Origin: Pisaster brevispinus
Lineage: Eukaryota > Echinodermata > Asteroidea > Forcipulatida > Asteriidae
Length of the DNA stretch: 64,000 nt
Assembly (NCBI GenBank): GCA_023634235.1
Contig: JAMKCF010000002.1
Span: 6,756,222-6,820,221 of the forward strand
Reading direction: 5' to 3'
Part shown: positions 15,101-22,494 of the stretch, piece after piece
How the letters are laid out: each line of letters opens with the position of its first letter
Numbering within the stretch: the first letter of the stretch is position 1
Made by a program: the position numbers and the translations under genes
Notes under the pieces: model-generated
What the model was told of the DNA's origin: nothing
Database searches by the model: none
What the model saw: the letters and a program-made list of their open reading frames with translations, nothing else

Positions 15101-18100
15101 AAAGGCAAAAGTGGTGACAGGCGCTACTTGTCCACATGCACAATGTATAACATCAGTTTATTGAAACACAAACTCTAATTTGAAAATTTTGAAAATTTCA
15201 AAGGGCACAAAGGCAATGACCAAGGCCAACAGAGGGAACTATTAAGTGTCAGGCCTGTGGTATGGAAATGGTTTAAAAATCAAAGTACTTAAAGTAAAAT
15301 TAGTAACGTAGGAGTATAACTTCGGGAAAAGTTAAAACAAAATAGATGCAAAAATGACAGGAGTGTTTGCCATGGACAGCAAAAGCAACTGTTTTACATG
15401 TTGTAAGGAAAACAAATGAAAATGAAAAAAGGTAGCTGTACAGTAGGCCTATCTATGGAGTTGGAGGGTAAGCAAATAGCTAAAAGGCAGGAGAAAGTAT
15501 AGGTTTTTATAGTGAGAAACTGAAAGAAAAAAGGCATAATCACAGGTTTATGTTTTGGTTAAATTAAATAATAAAAGAAAACCATCTGTGCGGGGTACAG
15601 ATAGCACAATAAACCTGTATAATCTAGCTTCTCCTGAGAAATGGGTGTTGATCATACAGGTAACTATATACTAAACCTAATTTTTGTTGATGATCAAGGG
15701 AGTAGTCATGGTAGTAGTTGATGCAAAAGACTTGTTTGACGTGGTTGTCAGTTTGATCGGAGGTGACATACTGTACTGTACGTAGTGTTTGAGTAGGTGA
15801 CAGTGTTACCCTTTTAGATATGGAGGGGGGAGAAGAGAAGAAAAAACATGACAAATGGTGTAGGGTGGGCAGGGGGAATATAATTATTAGCAACTAAAAA
15901 ATCCTTACTACCTCCTTTTTAGAAAAAATAAAAGCAAAAAGCATGACTCAGACGTGGTAAATCCAGTGGTAGTACTACAACCTTAGACCAGCATTTATAT
16001 GATGCTAACTAGTTCACTTTGAAGGATCAACACAACAACATGCAAAGCTCTTTTGCAAAGCACAGCGGGGGCTTATAAACTGGCATTCAAGTTTCGGTGC
16101 GAGTTGGTGGTGGTCATGTTAACAGGCCATGTGTGGTGAGACACTGTAACAGATTAGGTGTACACAGGCAACTGTTTCACAAAGTCTCTGTGGTCATGCA
16201 TGCATGGAACCATCATCAGTAACTGCAAACAAAAGGCTGCCAACAATGAATGGATTAACTATTTGCATGATTTTGTCCCTAATGCCTGTTCCTTTCATTT
16301 ATCAGCCAAGATTTTGTAAAGATGGCTTATACTGCATTGTGTTTAATGTCACGAGTCTGTTTATCCTTCTCCAGGATGCAGTCTGCTCCACCAGGCGTGG
16401 GTCAATGATTGGCCGTTACATAACACCTTTCCAATGTTGTGCTTCAGAAACTAAAATACGAGCCATTTACACATGCAAATATCTTTAAGTAAAAGTCTTT
16501 ATAATGTCTATATAGGTGTCAAAACTGAGTTTTATTGACAAAACTAACTATTAATGCCTGAAAAAAAAAGCTTTGACTGAAAATAATCCCTCATAGTCAT
16601 GGGTAACGAGAAAAGAAACTTTAATCCTGAAGCGAAATGGTTAATTAAGGCAGTGGCTGACATGGATGCACAGCGCAAAACAAATCCCTAGAAAACCTCC
16701 AGGGCAGGAGATTGAGGGGGGCATATACCTGGGTTTTCTTGGACTGCTTGAATGCATTGATGTCCACATCCATTAGAGCAGCACTTCAGATCGCCTGTGC
16801 AGTCCCTATCTGTAGAGCACTCCTCTAAACAGAGTCCAATCTCATCATGATCAAGGATGGGACATTCACCTGTCTTCGTACCTTCATCTTGGAAATAATT
16901 AGTACAATCAATCAAACCATTTAAAATGATGCAAAATGTTCCCTAAAAAATGATTATTGTACCTAGTATGATACACTTTTTTAGTCAACGCCTTTAGGTC
17001 ATTAAGCCATCCCCGGGTCACTAAGCAGCAACCAAAGCAACTTGTTCACGCCATTCAGTACACACAAACAGTGACGAACCAAGCCTGTAGTCTCAAATTA
17101 AGACCCTAGACTCTTCACTACCCCACCCCACCACCCTCATGAAGAACTCAAGCGAGACCAAGCAAGCCTCCACAACCCCCCCCCCCCTCGGAACTACATG
17201 TAGGAACCCCGAAGTCAATCTAATTCAGACCCTAGTCTCTTTACTACCCATCCTTCTTAAGCACAAGCACCCAAGAAGCAGACTGACACAACAGCCATTT
17301 CACTCCACCACAAACTGATTATGTTTATTCTCATTTCTCTTTTTTCTTTTTTTCTTTTTTTTTTTTTGGGGGGGGGAGGCTGGGATCTTTGAAGGCTAAT
17401 TTATCGAATATAAATATTTCTCTGGAGGATTGGTTCTGATCAAAACATTTTAATCAGTGAGCTTTCAGATAAAAACTAGTTTTTAAGATTATTTTTTTTA
17501 TTATTATTATATATTTTCTGTTTAGATCTTGCAACCTTGGTTTGATATAATTATACACTATACCATGTTCTGGTAGCACTGCTTGTACACACTGATGTCC
17601 ACAGCCATTGGTGCAGCATTTCTGACTCTCTGTGCAGTTACCATCATGCTGACAACTCTCAACGCAAACACCAACTGTATCCTCACTGACCAATGGGCAT
17701 GCTCCATCATGGATCACTGGGAATATAAAAACAAATAAATAGATTATGATTTGGTATGGATATACATAACATGCACATAATATCACTGGAGCTCAAACTG
17801 GGCACCTTGACTGGACCTCATGCAGGGCACCTTCACTGGAGCTCATGCAGGGCACCTTTACAGGAGCTCATACAGGGCACCCTCACTGGAGCTCATACAG
17901 GGCACCCTCACTGGAGCTCATACAGGGCACCCTCACTGGAGCTCATACAGGGCACCCTCACTGGAGCTCATACAGGGCACCCTCACTGGAGCTCATACAG
18001 GGCACCCTGAATGGAGCTCATACAGGGCACCCTGACTGGAGCTCATACAGGGCACCCTGACTGGAGCTCATACAGGGCACCCTGACTGGAGCTCATACAG

Positions 18101-20320
18101 GGCACCTTCACTGGAGCTCATACAGGGCACCCTCTCTGGAGCTCATACAGGGCACCTTCACTGGAGCTCATACAGGGCACCTTCACTGGAGCTCATACAG
18201 GGCACCCTGACTGGAGCTCATACAGGGCACCCTGACTGGAGCTCATACAGGGCACCCTGACTGGAGCTCATACAGGGCACCCTGACTGGAGCTCATACAG
18301 GGCACCCTGACTGAAGCTCATACAGGGCACCTTCACTGGAGCTCATACAGGGCACCTTCACTGGAGCTCATACAGGGCACCCTGACTGGAGCTCATACAG
18401 GGCACCCTGACTGGAGCTCATACAGGGCACCCTGACTGGAGCTCATACAGGGCACCCTGACTGAAGCTCATACAGGGCACCCTCACTGGAGCTCATACAG
18501 GGCACCCTCACTGGAGCTCATACAAGGCACCCTGACTGGAGCTCATACAGGGCACCCTCACTGGAGCACGTACACGTCACCCTCACTTTGTGTACATTGC
18601 TTAACATTTCTGAGGCCAAATACTAACTTATAAAATTGTGTTTCTTTTCAAAGCCGTCTATCATGATCTCAGAAACGTTCTTAACTCATATGAAAGAAGA
18701 CACCAAGTTTGAATATTACACAATCTGACTTTCAATGATGGCCTCCAAATACGTCATAATTTATTGAATCTTGCCTGGAACAATGACTTGCTTAGTCACA
18801 CAAGTGACTCAGACTATGGCACATGGTACGGAGCAAGCTTTTGCATATTTACATTAGAGTCAGTGAACACCCAGACGCAATTCTGAATGAATGGGTTTGG
18901 CACAAAGGTACCAGGCTTTGCCAGTCTGGTTGCGATACGAAAGATTGCCCCAACATGTGACGAAGCAAGTTATCTCTGGGGAGTCCAATTTGAGTGTTCA
19001 CTTGTATTCAATCAAGTCAGAGTACAAGACATAATTTTCAACTTGTTTGTTCATGGCATGCACAGATACTGCAACCATTTACATCTTGCTGATATCCAAA
19101 TGGACAACCAATTCTACAGTGAACCTCTGGGCAGGGAGCTGAAAATAAAATAACAAAATCAGAATCTCATTTTCAAGACATTAGAAATGAGTTGATCTCT
19201 AAAACCGATGTATTGTATACAATTGCCAGCAAGGTAATGTTGAGGTTCAGGCTAATTCCTTTTGTCAAAATGGAATTTATAAGTGGTCCAAAAAGTGTTT
19301 GTTTGGCTATTCATCAGAACTGAAGTTGTTTAGATCTTCACCATAAAACGTGTATAATAGCCAACTGGTGTTGCACGGTTCAACTTCAATTGCCTACTAT
19401 GTAGCTCCACTCTGGGGATGAGAATTCATTGGTTCTGTATTTGCGGTCACCATTCTCCACTAATTACAGGCATGACAGGGCAAGTACTATATTTAGCTGT
19501 GCAGTGTAAGCAAATAGTGCCCACACGCAGTGTAAGCTAAAATTCCTTGACTGTTAGGCTAATGCTTACGTTAAATGCAGACTCACTGCTTCCATGGTCA
19601 GGGCTTGAATTTTACACTGGACCGCAGGCCCGAGGCCAGTGATTTTAGCGTCGGGCCTGTAAACCTACGACCGTACAAGACCAGCAGTCTTGTGTTTTCC
19701 GTAACACCTTAATGTATTTTTAATTGAAACTGATAAATACATAACTTTCAAATGCGTTGAGTATTGAATTATTACCCATGAGAGGAATGAGAGAAACCTT
19801 TTCTTAATGCTTGTTCCAAAAACAGTTCAAATGTGAAACTGTGAAGATAGTGTTCTTCTCATTTTGATTCTGGTCTTGTAACTAATTGTCTGGTCCAGTA
19901 GAAGTTTTGAGCTACAAGCCCTGCAGTCTTGTGGATTTTTCCCCAAAATTTGAGCCCTGATGGTGCTGCTTTTTTTTGGTTTTGTTTAAGCACTTTCAGA
20001 GCCATGAAATTGCAGTCCAATGCAAGACGGGTCTTGCGTTGGTCAAACATGTCACATGAATTTTTAATAGTTGTATCTTTCTTATAATTTTACTTTCTGG
20101 TATAAAATACACTATGCATTTTAAACTCAGTATTATTATAAATCCACATTACCTGGTGTGGAAATGAGAACCTCAGTGCAGAAGTATCCACATCCATTGA
20201 AACAGCATTTATGAGAAGATAACGTACAGTTGGTGTCAGTCTGGCATTCATCATTACACCTACCCAATACTTCATTGTTACTCTCTATCGCTGGGCATTC
20301 ACCAACTACTTGTACTTGGC
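4..20320 (-). CDS. multi-WAP / antistasin-domain protein, probably GPI-anchored (18 visible exons; 5' end not found)
   Basis: Spliced minus-strand gene assembled exon by exon from GT-AG boundaries; the 18 exons are listed separately. The visible exons sum to 2423 nt, about 806 residues. In transcript order the domains are WAP, antistasin, WAP, WAP, antistasin, WAP, WAP, WAP, antistasin, WAP, antistasin, six WAP, then a C-terminal hydrophobic tail. Every internal exon has a length divisible by three and starts and ends in phase 1, the pattern expected of shuffled extracellular modules. WAP and antistasin domains are known mainly as serine-protease inhibitors or antimicrobial modules, so an extracellular inhibitory or defensive role is inferred, not shown. 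No signal-peptide exon was found between 20320 and about 23 kb, so the N-terminus is probably further upstream. All disulfide cysteines are present in every domain, so the gene looks intact. Confidence 0.85.
608..790 (+). repeat. tRNA-derived SINE fragment (family A)
   Basis: Contains a tRNA-like A box (GGTGGTCTAGTAG) and B box (GGTTCGAATAC), followed by a non-tRNA body that ends in a GTAAGGGTAAAAACC-like tail. The same head and tail occur at 12057-12190, and the body also occurs in reverse at 13080-13215. Confidence 0.65.
1335..1478 (-). CDS. WAP domain exon 17
   Basis: A 144-nt phase 1-1 exon with acceptor tgtag before 1478 and donor gtaatcc after 1335. It encodes one full WAP domain with all eight cysteines (GTCP, PCLDEC, DC, KCC, GCGHTC). 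The loop after the double cysteine is QQG instead of the SNG or TNG of most other copies, and the segment between the first two cysteines has an unusual PP. It is the most C-terminal WAP domain of the array and one of the more diverged. Confidence 0.9.
1580..1862 (-). repeat. tRNA-derived SINE (family B)
   Basis: Read on the minus strand, the 1862 end carries a degenerate tRNA-like region (B-box-like GATTTGAATCC) and the 1590 end an A/T-rich tail (TTTATTTATTTCAG region). A second copy with a clearer A box (TTTGCGTAGTGG) and B box (GGTTTGAATCC) lies at 56885-57165. It sits between WAP exons 17 and 16. Confidence 0.65.
1863..2932. other. intron sequence, nothing recognised
   Basis: Intron between WAP exons 17 and 16 apart from the SINE. 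Several ACATGTA-type motifs are scattered here, common in marine invertebrate DNA. The short ORFs show no domain. Confidence 0.4.
2933..3076 (-). CDS. WAP domain exon 16
   Basis: A 144-nt phase 1-1 exon with acceptor cacacag and donor gtagggg. It encodes one WAP domain with eight cysteines ([23 protein letters not shown]) ending in QQPVK. It resembles exon 17 at its N-terminal edge (LKPG) and the repeated exons 12-15 at its C-terminal edge (QPVK), so it looks intermediate between the two groups. Confidence 0.9.
3430..3573 (-). CDS. WAP domain exon 15 (amplified type)
   Basis: A 144-nt phase 1-1 exon with donor gtattacg. It is one of five nearly identical WAP exons (with 3829, 4607, 5492 and 8874), carrying [20 protein letters not shown], then [17 protein letters not shown] and IQPVK. 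All eight cysteines are present. It is 399 bp from the next copy, and the intron sequence beside it (text around 3675-3725) resembles that beside the next copy (4460-4500), so the intron was duplicated with the exon. Confidence 0.9.
3829..3972 (-). CDS. WAP domain exon 14 (amplified type)
   Basis: A 144-nt phase 1-1 exon with donor gtacata. It is nearly identical to exon 15. One difference changes the codon before GEC-type spacing so that the loop reads SSDDEC. All eight WAP cysteines are kept. It has the same acceptor context (ttttag then TGGTAAAGG) as the other amplified copies. Confidence 0.9.
4607..4750 (-). CDS. WAP domain exon 13 (amplified type)
   Basis: A 144-nt phase 1-1 exon encoding the same WAP sequence type as exons 12, 14 and 15, eight cysteines intact. 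The donor is gtttaac, weaker than the others because the +3 to +6 positions are off consensus, so this exon could be skipped at times. The acceptor is tttacag. An A/T-rich simple repeat (taaa units) lies directly upstream in the intron. Confidence 0.88.
5492..5635 (-). CDS. WAP domain exon 12 (amplified type)
   Basis: A 144-nt phase 1-1 exon with donor gtataac. Same WAP sequence type; the one clear protein change is GCGNTC in place of GCGHTC. The downstream intron text (5400-5490, ending aagtattaagtttgtta) matches that beside exons 13 and 8, evidence of segmental duplication. Confidence 0.9.
6076..6171 (-). CDS. antistasin-type domain exon 11
   Basis: A 96-nt phase 1-1 exon with acceptor gtttcag and donor gtaagtat. 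It encodes a short antistasin-type repeat: [10 protein letters not shown], then [14 protein letters not shown]. Its six cysteines and the central G...D..GC..C.C match the antistasin family, known from leech factor Xa inhibitors. Target and activity are unknown here. Confidence 0.87.
6408..6665. repeat. MITE-like dispersed repeat, copy 1
   Basis: Begins CTGGTACAATGACTCACTTAG and ends near GTCACTTGTGACC. The ends hold an inverted motif (TACAAGTGACT / AGTCACTTGTGA). A diverged copy lies at 18770-19030 in another intron of the same gene, sharing GGTACCAGGCTTTGC and GAGTCCAATTT blocks in the same order. Confidence 0.5.
6740..7040 (+). repeat. SINE-like element with a GCTATATAAC tail
   Basis: Ends with AAATGTAAAGCGCATTGATA, then a GTGCTATATAACTAG-type tail and a short TTATT run. 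This 3' end style is typical of abundant short retroposons or MITEs in marine deuterostomes. No clear Pol III promoter was seen, so the class is uncertain. Confidence 0.45.
7271..7420 (-). CDS. WAP domain exon 10
   Basis: A 150-nt phase 1-1 exon with acceptor atttcag and donor gtaagg. A WAP domain with eight cysteines ([23 protein letters not shown]). It has two extra residues (GALPEG region) between cysteines 1 and 2 compared with the amplified copies, and a Thr-rich end (LNTTT). Confidence 0.9.
7840..7938 (-). CDS. antistasin-type domain exon 9
   Basis: A 99-nt phase 1-1 exon with acceptor ttcattag and donor gttacc. It encodes [20 protein letters not shown] and then CNICEC, the six-cysteine antistasin pattern. 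Closest in the window to exon 11. Confidence 0.87.
8874..9017 (-). CDS. WAP domain exon 8 (amplified type, displaced copy)
   Basis: A 144-nt phase 1-1 exon with donor gtatgac. It belongs to the near-identical group of exons 12-15 but lies about 3.2 kb away from them, with two antistasin exons and a distinct WAP exon in between. Its intron flank (8820-8873) also matches theirs. Either gene conversion or duplication of a larger block explains this. Confidence 0.9.
9236..9390. repeat. long imperfect palindrome
   Basis: Arms of about 65 bp on either side of a roughly 20-bp loop (around 9305-9325). Matching blocks include AATAATGAATGTTT against AAACATTCATTATTT and GATGGAATGTTCCATT against AATGGAACATTCCATC. 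The arm contains GGAATGTTCC, itself a palindrome. It lies in the intron upstream of WAP exon 8. Confidence 0.75.
9400..9806. repeat. MITE-like element with ~40-bp terminal inverted repeats
   Basis: The left end (ATAACATCCAAGTAGATC, then TTTGATTGGAGGAT) pairs with the right end (ATCCTCCAATCAAA, then GATCTGCTTGGGCGTTAT). The interior holds a repeated GTGCAATAG / ATGCACGGTGAATG motif. It abuts the palindrome at 9236-9390. No transposase sequence is present. Confidence 0.65.
10853..10996 (-). CDS. WAP domain exon 7
   Basis: A 144-nt phase 1-1 exon with acceptor tttttcag and donor gtaagttt. A diverged WAP domain: [23 protein letters not shown], ending APIN. All eight cysteines are present. The double cysteine is preceded by I, not K, and followed by PNG, unlike the rest of the array. 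Confidence 0.9.
11572..11718 (-). CDS. WAP domain exon 6
   Basis: A 147-nt phase 1-1 exon with acceptor gcttgtag and donor gtattac. A WAP domain: [31 protein letters not shown]. It is most like exon 3 (both start IHAG or IHDG and carry HDGNCTE), suggesting an older duplication of this pair. Confidence 0.9.
12057..12190 (+). repeat. tRNA-derived SINE fragment (family A)
   Basis: A clear tRNA-like head: TAGGTGGTCTAGTGGTAAGA (A box) and GGTTCGAATCCCACCC (B box), then a body ending GTGTAAGGGTAAAACC. Not a functional tRNA: the acceptor stem does not close and the body continues as a retroposon. Confidence 0.7.
12240..12560. repeat. dispersed intronic repeat, copy 1 (partner at 19600-19965)
   Basis: Shares blocks such as ATTTTGATTCTGGTCTTGTA and GAGCTACAAGCCCTGCAGTC in the same order with 19600-19965. 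Both copies lie in introns of the WAP/antistasin gene. Origin not recognised. Confidence 0.55.
12577..12675 (-). CDS. antistasin-type domain exon 5
   Basis: A 99-nt phase 1-1 exon with acceptor gatcacag and donor gtaagaat. It encodes [10 protein letters not shown], then [14 protein letters not shown]. Six cysteines and the D..GC..C.C signature are intact. It shares QQD with exon 2. Confidence 0.87.
12676..16728. other. large intron between exons 5 and 4
   Basis: About 4 kb with no WAP or antistasin exon visible on either strand. It holds a reverse-oriented SINE (13080-13215), a G-rich stretch (13200-13330) and two diverged tandem copies of a roughly 120-bp unit (about 14535-14775, sharing TTGTTGTAACGTTGATA and GCGAATT...AACTGAAT). 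The rest is unrecognised A/T-rich DNA. Confidence 0.5.
13080..13215 (-). repeat. SINE fragment (family A), reverse orientation
   Basis: On the minus strand it carries a B box (GGTTCAAATCCCACC), then ACAGGACTCTGC, GAGTATACAGTGCC and a GTAGGGTAAAA tail, matching the body of the copy at 608-790. Confidence 0.6.
16729..16887 (-). CDS. WAP domain exon 4
   Basis: A 159-nt phase 1-1 exon with acceptor atttccaag and donor gtatatg. A WAP domain with a slightly longer N-terminal lead (EGTKTGECP) and tail (QAVQENP). Cysteines LCLEEC, DC and [11 protein letters not shown] are complete. Confidence 0.9.
17564..17716 (-). CDS. WAP domain exon 3
   Basis: A 153-nt phase 1-1 exon with acceptor attcccag and donor gtatagtg. 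WAP domain [23 protein letters not shown], ending QAVLPEH. The 25-bp minisatellite lies in the intron just upstream of it in transcript order. Confidence 0.9.
17786..18575. repeat. 25-bp minisatellite, about 31 copies
   Basis: Tandem units built on GGAGCTCATACAGGGCACC plus a variable six-base joint (CTCACT, CTGACT or TTCACT). Copies are mostly 95% or more alike. The unit contains a SacI-like GAGCTC. Because 25 is not a multiple of three and the unit lacks stops in several frames, it produces long false ORFs. It lies in the intron between antistasin exon 2 and WAP exon 3. Confidence 0.92.
18770..19030. repeat. MITE-like dispersed repeat, copy 2
   Basis: Diverged partner of 6408-6665. Begins CCTGGAACAATGACTTGCTTAG and contains GGTACCAGGCTTTGCC and GAGTCCAATTTGAGTG. 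It ends directly beside antistasin exon 2, so it may have shaped that exon's weak donor region. Confidence 0.5.
19043..19138 (-). CDS. antistasin-type domain exon 2
   Basis: A 96-nt phase 1-1 exon with acceptor attttcag and a weak donor gttgaa. It encodes [10 protein letters not shown], then [14 protein letters not shown]. Six cysteines are present. The donor was chosen because it keeps phase 1 and avoids the in-frame TGA that immediately follows. Confidence 0.8.
19600..19965. repeat. dispersed intronic repeat, copy 2
   Basis: Partner of 12240-12560; shares ATTTTGATTCTGGTCTTGTA, then GAGCTACAAGCCCTGCAGTC and a T-rich junction. Both copies have the same orientation relative to the gene. Confidence 0.55.
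20153..20320 (-). CDS. WAP domain exon 1 of those visible
   Basis: A 168-nt phase 1-1 exon with acceptor ttctag and donor gtaatgtg. It is the longest and most diverged WAP exon: GECP, then a 12-residue spacer, [19 protein letters not shown]. The eight cysteines are kept, with GYF in place of GHQ or GHT before the last one. Because it begins in phase 1, at least one more upstream exon (signal peptide or further domains) must exist beyond 20320. Confidence 0.85.
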
Positions 20321-20979
20321 CTAGAATAACAAAATGTATTTAAACACTAAAACAGGCTAGAAATAGAATAAATAATATAATCAAACTGTAACTCAGTGAG
20401 TCAAGAGTGAGTTATGTTACAATACACAATACATTTTGCACAACATGGTTCAGATCAGTGTTCAGCAGAGCAAGCTGACAGACTTTTGCATTGCAACTTC
20501 CAATTCCATCTTTAAAATAACATAACTCCATTGCAATTTAAGCTATGAAGCTGATTTAAGCACCAATGAACTTTTCTTAGAACAAACTTTCCATTGATAC
20601 TAAATTTGTAGAGGTTTGATGAAAGAAAAATGCAAACACCACCGAACTCCCTACAAACAAAACAGTTCATGAGTTCACCAGACCAGTTAATAATGTGGGC
20701 CATACAATACATCATGTACATTATTAGGCTGCGGTACATACCACAAGTAGCTGGGATCTAGATACTCTATGACCATGATGATGATGTAATTTAATAGTGG
20801 AGATATTGGTCAGGCAACTTCATACTGTAGTTTTCGGGTAGGCAGGTGGCAGGTGGTAGGGCAGGATCATGGAATTCCCAATGTGCCGTGCCGATGGATA
20901 AACTTTGTTGTACACAACGGTTCATCTTTACAGCGCCACCAAGAGTCGAACATGAGCCAGTCTGGTGTTGTAGGCTTTG

Positions 20980-21060
20980 TCACTGATCTCTACAGTATAA
21001 TAGAGATCAGTGGGCTTTGTAGACTGGTCCCCTGTCTTTATCCGCGAGGATAAAGACACT
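20980..21060. repeat. two short perfect hairpins
   Basis: ACTGATCTCT...AGAGATCAGT around 20981-21010, then GTCTTTATCC...GGATAAAGAC around 21034-21056. The first motif (GATCTC palindrome) recurs inside foldback elements near 29900 and 38410, suggesting a shared MITE core. Confidence 0.6.
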
Positions 21061-21172
21061 GATCTTAAGGCACAATGATTTCATTGGATACATCACGTAC
21101 GTTGTTTTGTTCTGCAAGTGTCCGTGTGTGAAAAGAATGCTAGGTCAAAGGTACGTTTGTCAACATCCGGTC

Positions 21173-21383
21173 TAGTCTTGGTTCAAGACTCTCCTGAATT
21201 CGCCACAAGAGGGCGCACTCTCACCATAGACCGCTATCACCCTAATGACGCGCTATCAATCACGAACCGCTAAAAATCTCCTGTGATAGCGGTTCGTGGT
21301 TGATAGCGCGTCAGGGTGATAGCGGTCTATGGTGAGAGTGCGCCCTCTTGTGGCGAATTCAGGAGAGTCTTGAACCAAGACTA
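21173..21383. mobile_element. foldback MITE with 9-bp target-site duplication (Mutator-like?)
   Basis: Almost the whole 211 bp is an inverted repeat: arms of about 97 bp (outer end TAGTCTTGGTTCAAGAC, inner end ACGAACCGCT / AGCGGTTCGT) around a loop of about 15 bp. It is flanked on both sides by CATCCGGTC (21164-21172 and 21384-21392). A 9-bp duplication with long terminal inverted repeats is the Mutator-superfamily pattern. Near-perfect arms imply recent insertion. A short relative lies at 44337-44451. Confidence 0.8.
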
Positions 21384-21467
21384 CATCCGGTCTGGCTGGT
21401 ATCTGGCGTTATTCACGAGCCTCGAAGTGTGACGGGCTATAGGCTTCGTACGGAAGTGTATTTAGGA

Positions 21468-21714
21468 CATACCGAAAAAAAAATCGGGCTCCACTATTCC
21501 GCCCGGGCGGAATACTATTCCGCCCGGGCAGATTACCATTCCGCCCGGGCAGATTACCTTTCCGCCCAGGGGGATTACGAGGCCGCCTGGCGTAATACGG
21601 GGCCAGCTGCGGAGCATGTACGTGCATCGAACTATGGTAATCCGCCCGGGCGGAATAGTAATCCGCCCGGGCGGAATAGTGGAGCCCAATTTTTGTTTTC
21701 GGTATGTCGGACCT
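21468..21714. mobile_element. foldback element with CCGCCCGGGCGG modules
   Basis: About 50-bp terminal inverted repeats (left GACATACCGAAAA then CGGGCTCCACTATTCCGCC; right the complement ending CGGTATGTC). Between them several copies of the self-complementary CCGCCCGGGCGG and its variants alternate with GATTACC or AATAGTAATC. The region is much more GC-rich than its surroundings. No target duplication was evident. Confidence 0.75.
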
Positions 21715-21839
21715 ACTACCTGGGCGGAAGGAAGGAAACCGGCCGGGACTACTACTTTAGCTTAGTGGTTCGAGGGGACTTCTCGTTATTTCACTGCCAC
21801 GGGGGAGAGTACCCTGCGTTGCAGTATGCCAGGATACAG

Positions 21840-21893
21840 GAGCCAACATGGTCGTACCATGGAGTAGAATTACTTCTACCTCCATGGTCGTAG
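21840..21893. repeat. short palindrome
   Basis: ACCATGGAGTAGAA and TTCTACCTCCATGG form an imperfect stem around TTAC, with CATGGTCGTA repeated on both sides. A related ATGGAGG...CCTCCAT stem lies at about 22536-22556. Confidence 0.6.
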
Positions 21894-22447
21894 TCAGCGT
21901 GTGTACCGTTAAAAAACGCGTGTAAAACTGCTCACAAACTCGTCTAATATGGTATCAATAGACTCATAAAGGTTCACTGAATCCCCAGAATAAAAAAGGC
22001 AACTTTTTGTTTCAATGTGTGTGTGCATCGTGCCAATATACACAGGCGGTCACATGATTGCGCTACGAAAAGAAAATAATGTTACCCAAATCCAACTTTT
22101 TTTTCTTCATTTTTTTGCACTGCAGCTTACCAGTCTACTGAGAAACAAGGTATCTCATTTACTTGGCCTACCCTGAAACCACAGCTGCTGCTTGACCGCC
22201 TTACAATAAACAGCAGGGTCTGCCCAATGTCTGCAATAGCAAAGCCAGCAACAGAATGATTGGTTGTTTGCTCGTAACGCGGCTAAGATCTTAGACCTTG
22301 GAGCGTATCCAATGTCAACATATTCTCTAAGGGGCTTCGAAGTTAAAGGTGACTGTAGGTCGAAGACTCACCCAAAGCTAATTCTGCTGGTAATAGTGTT
22401 ATCCAGCTATGTTCCATTAGGGATCTTGTGAAATTTCGCGATTTTTG

Positions 22448-22494
22448 ACTGTACCGTTAATGAGTAAACACAATTTTGTTTACAACGGTACAGT
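22448..22494. repeat. hairpin
   Basis: ACTGTACCGTT and AACGGTACAGT arms (11 bp perfect), extended inward by GTAAACA / TGTTTAC with few mismatches. Confidence 0.7.

Noticed and set aside
17756..18060. Overlapping plus-strand ORFs of 71-84 codons with 25-residue periodic peptides
   Set aside because: They are translations of the 25-bp minisatellite in different frames, not proteins.
17786..18575. CRISPR-like array of short direct repeats
   Set aside because: No unique spacers; units are contiguous, and the DNA is eukaryotic.
21348..21893. 181-codon plus ORF with repeated YYSARADYHSAR-like peptide
   Set aside because: It reads through the CCGCCCGGGCGG palindrome element; periodicity comes from the DNA repeat.
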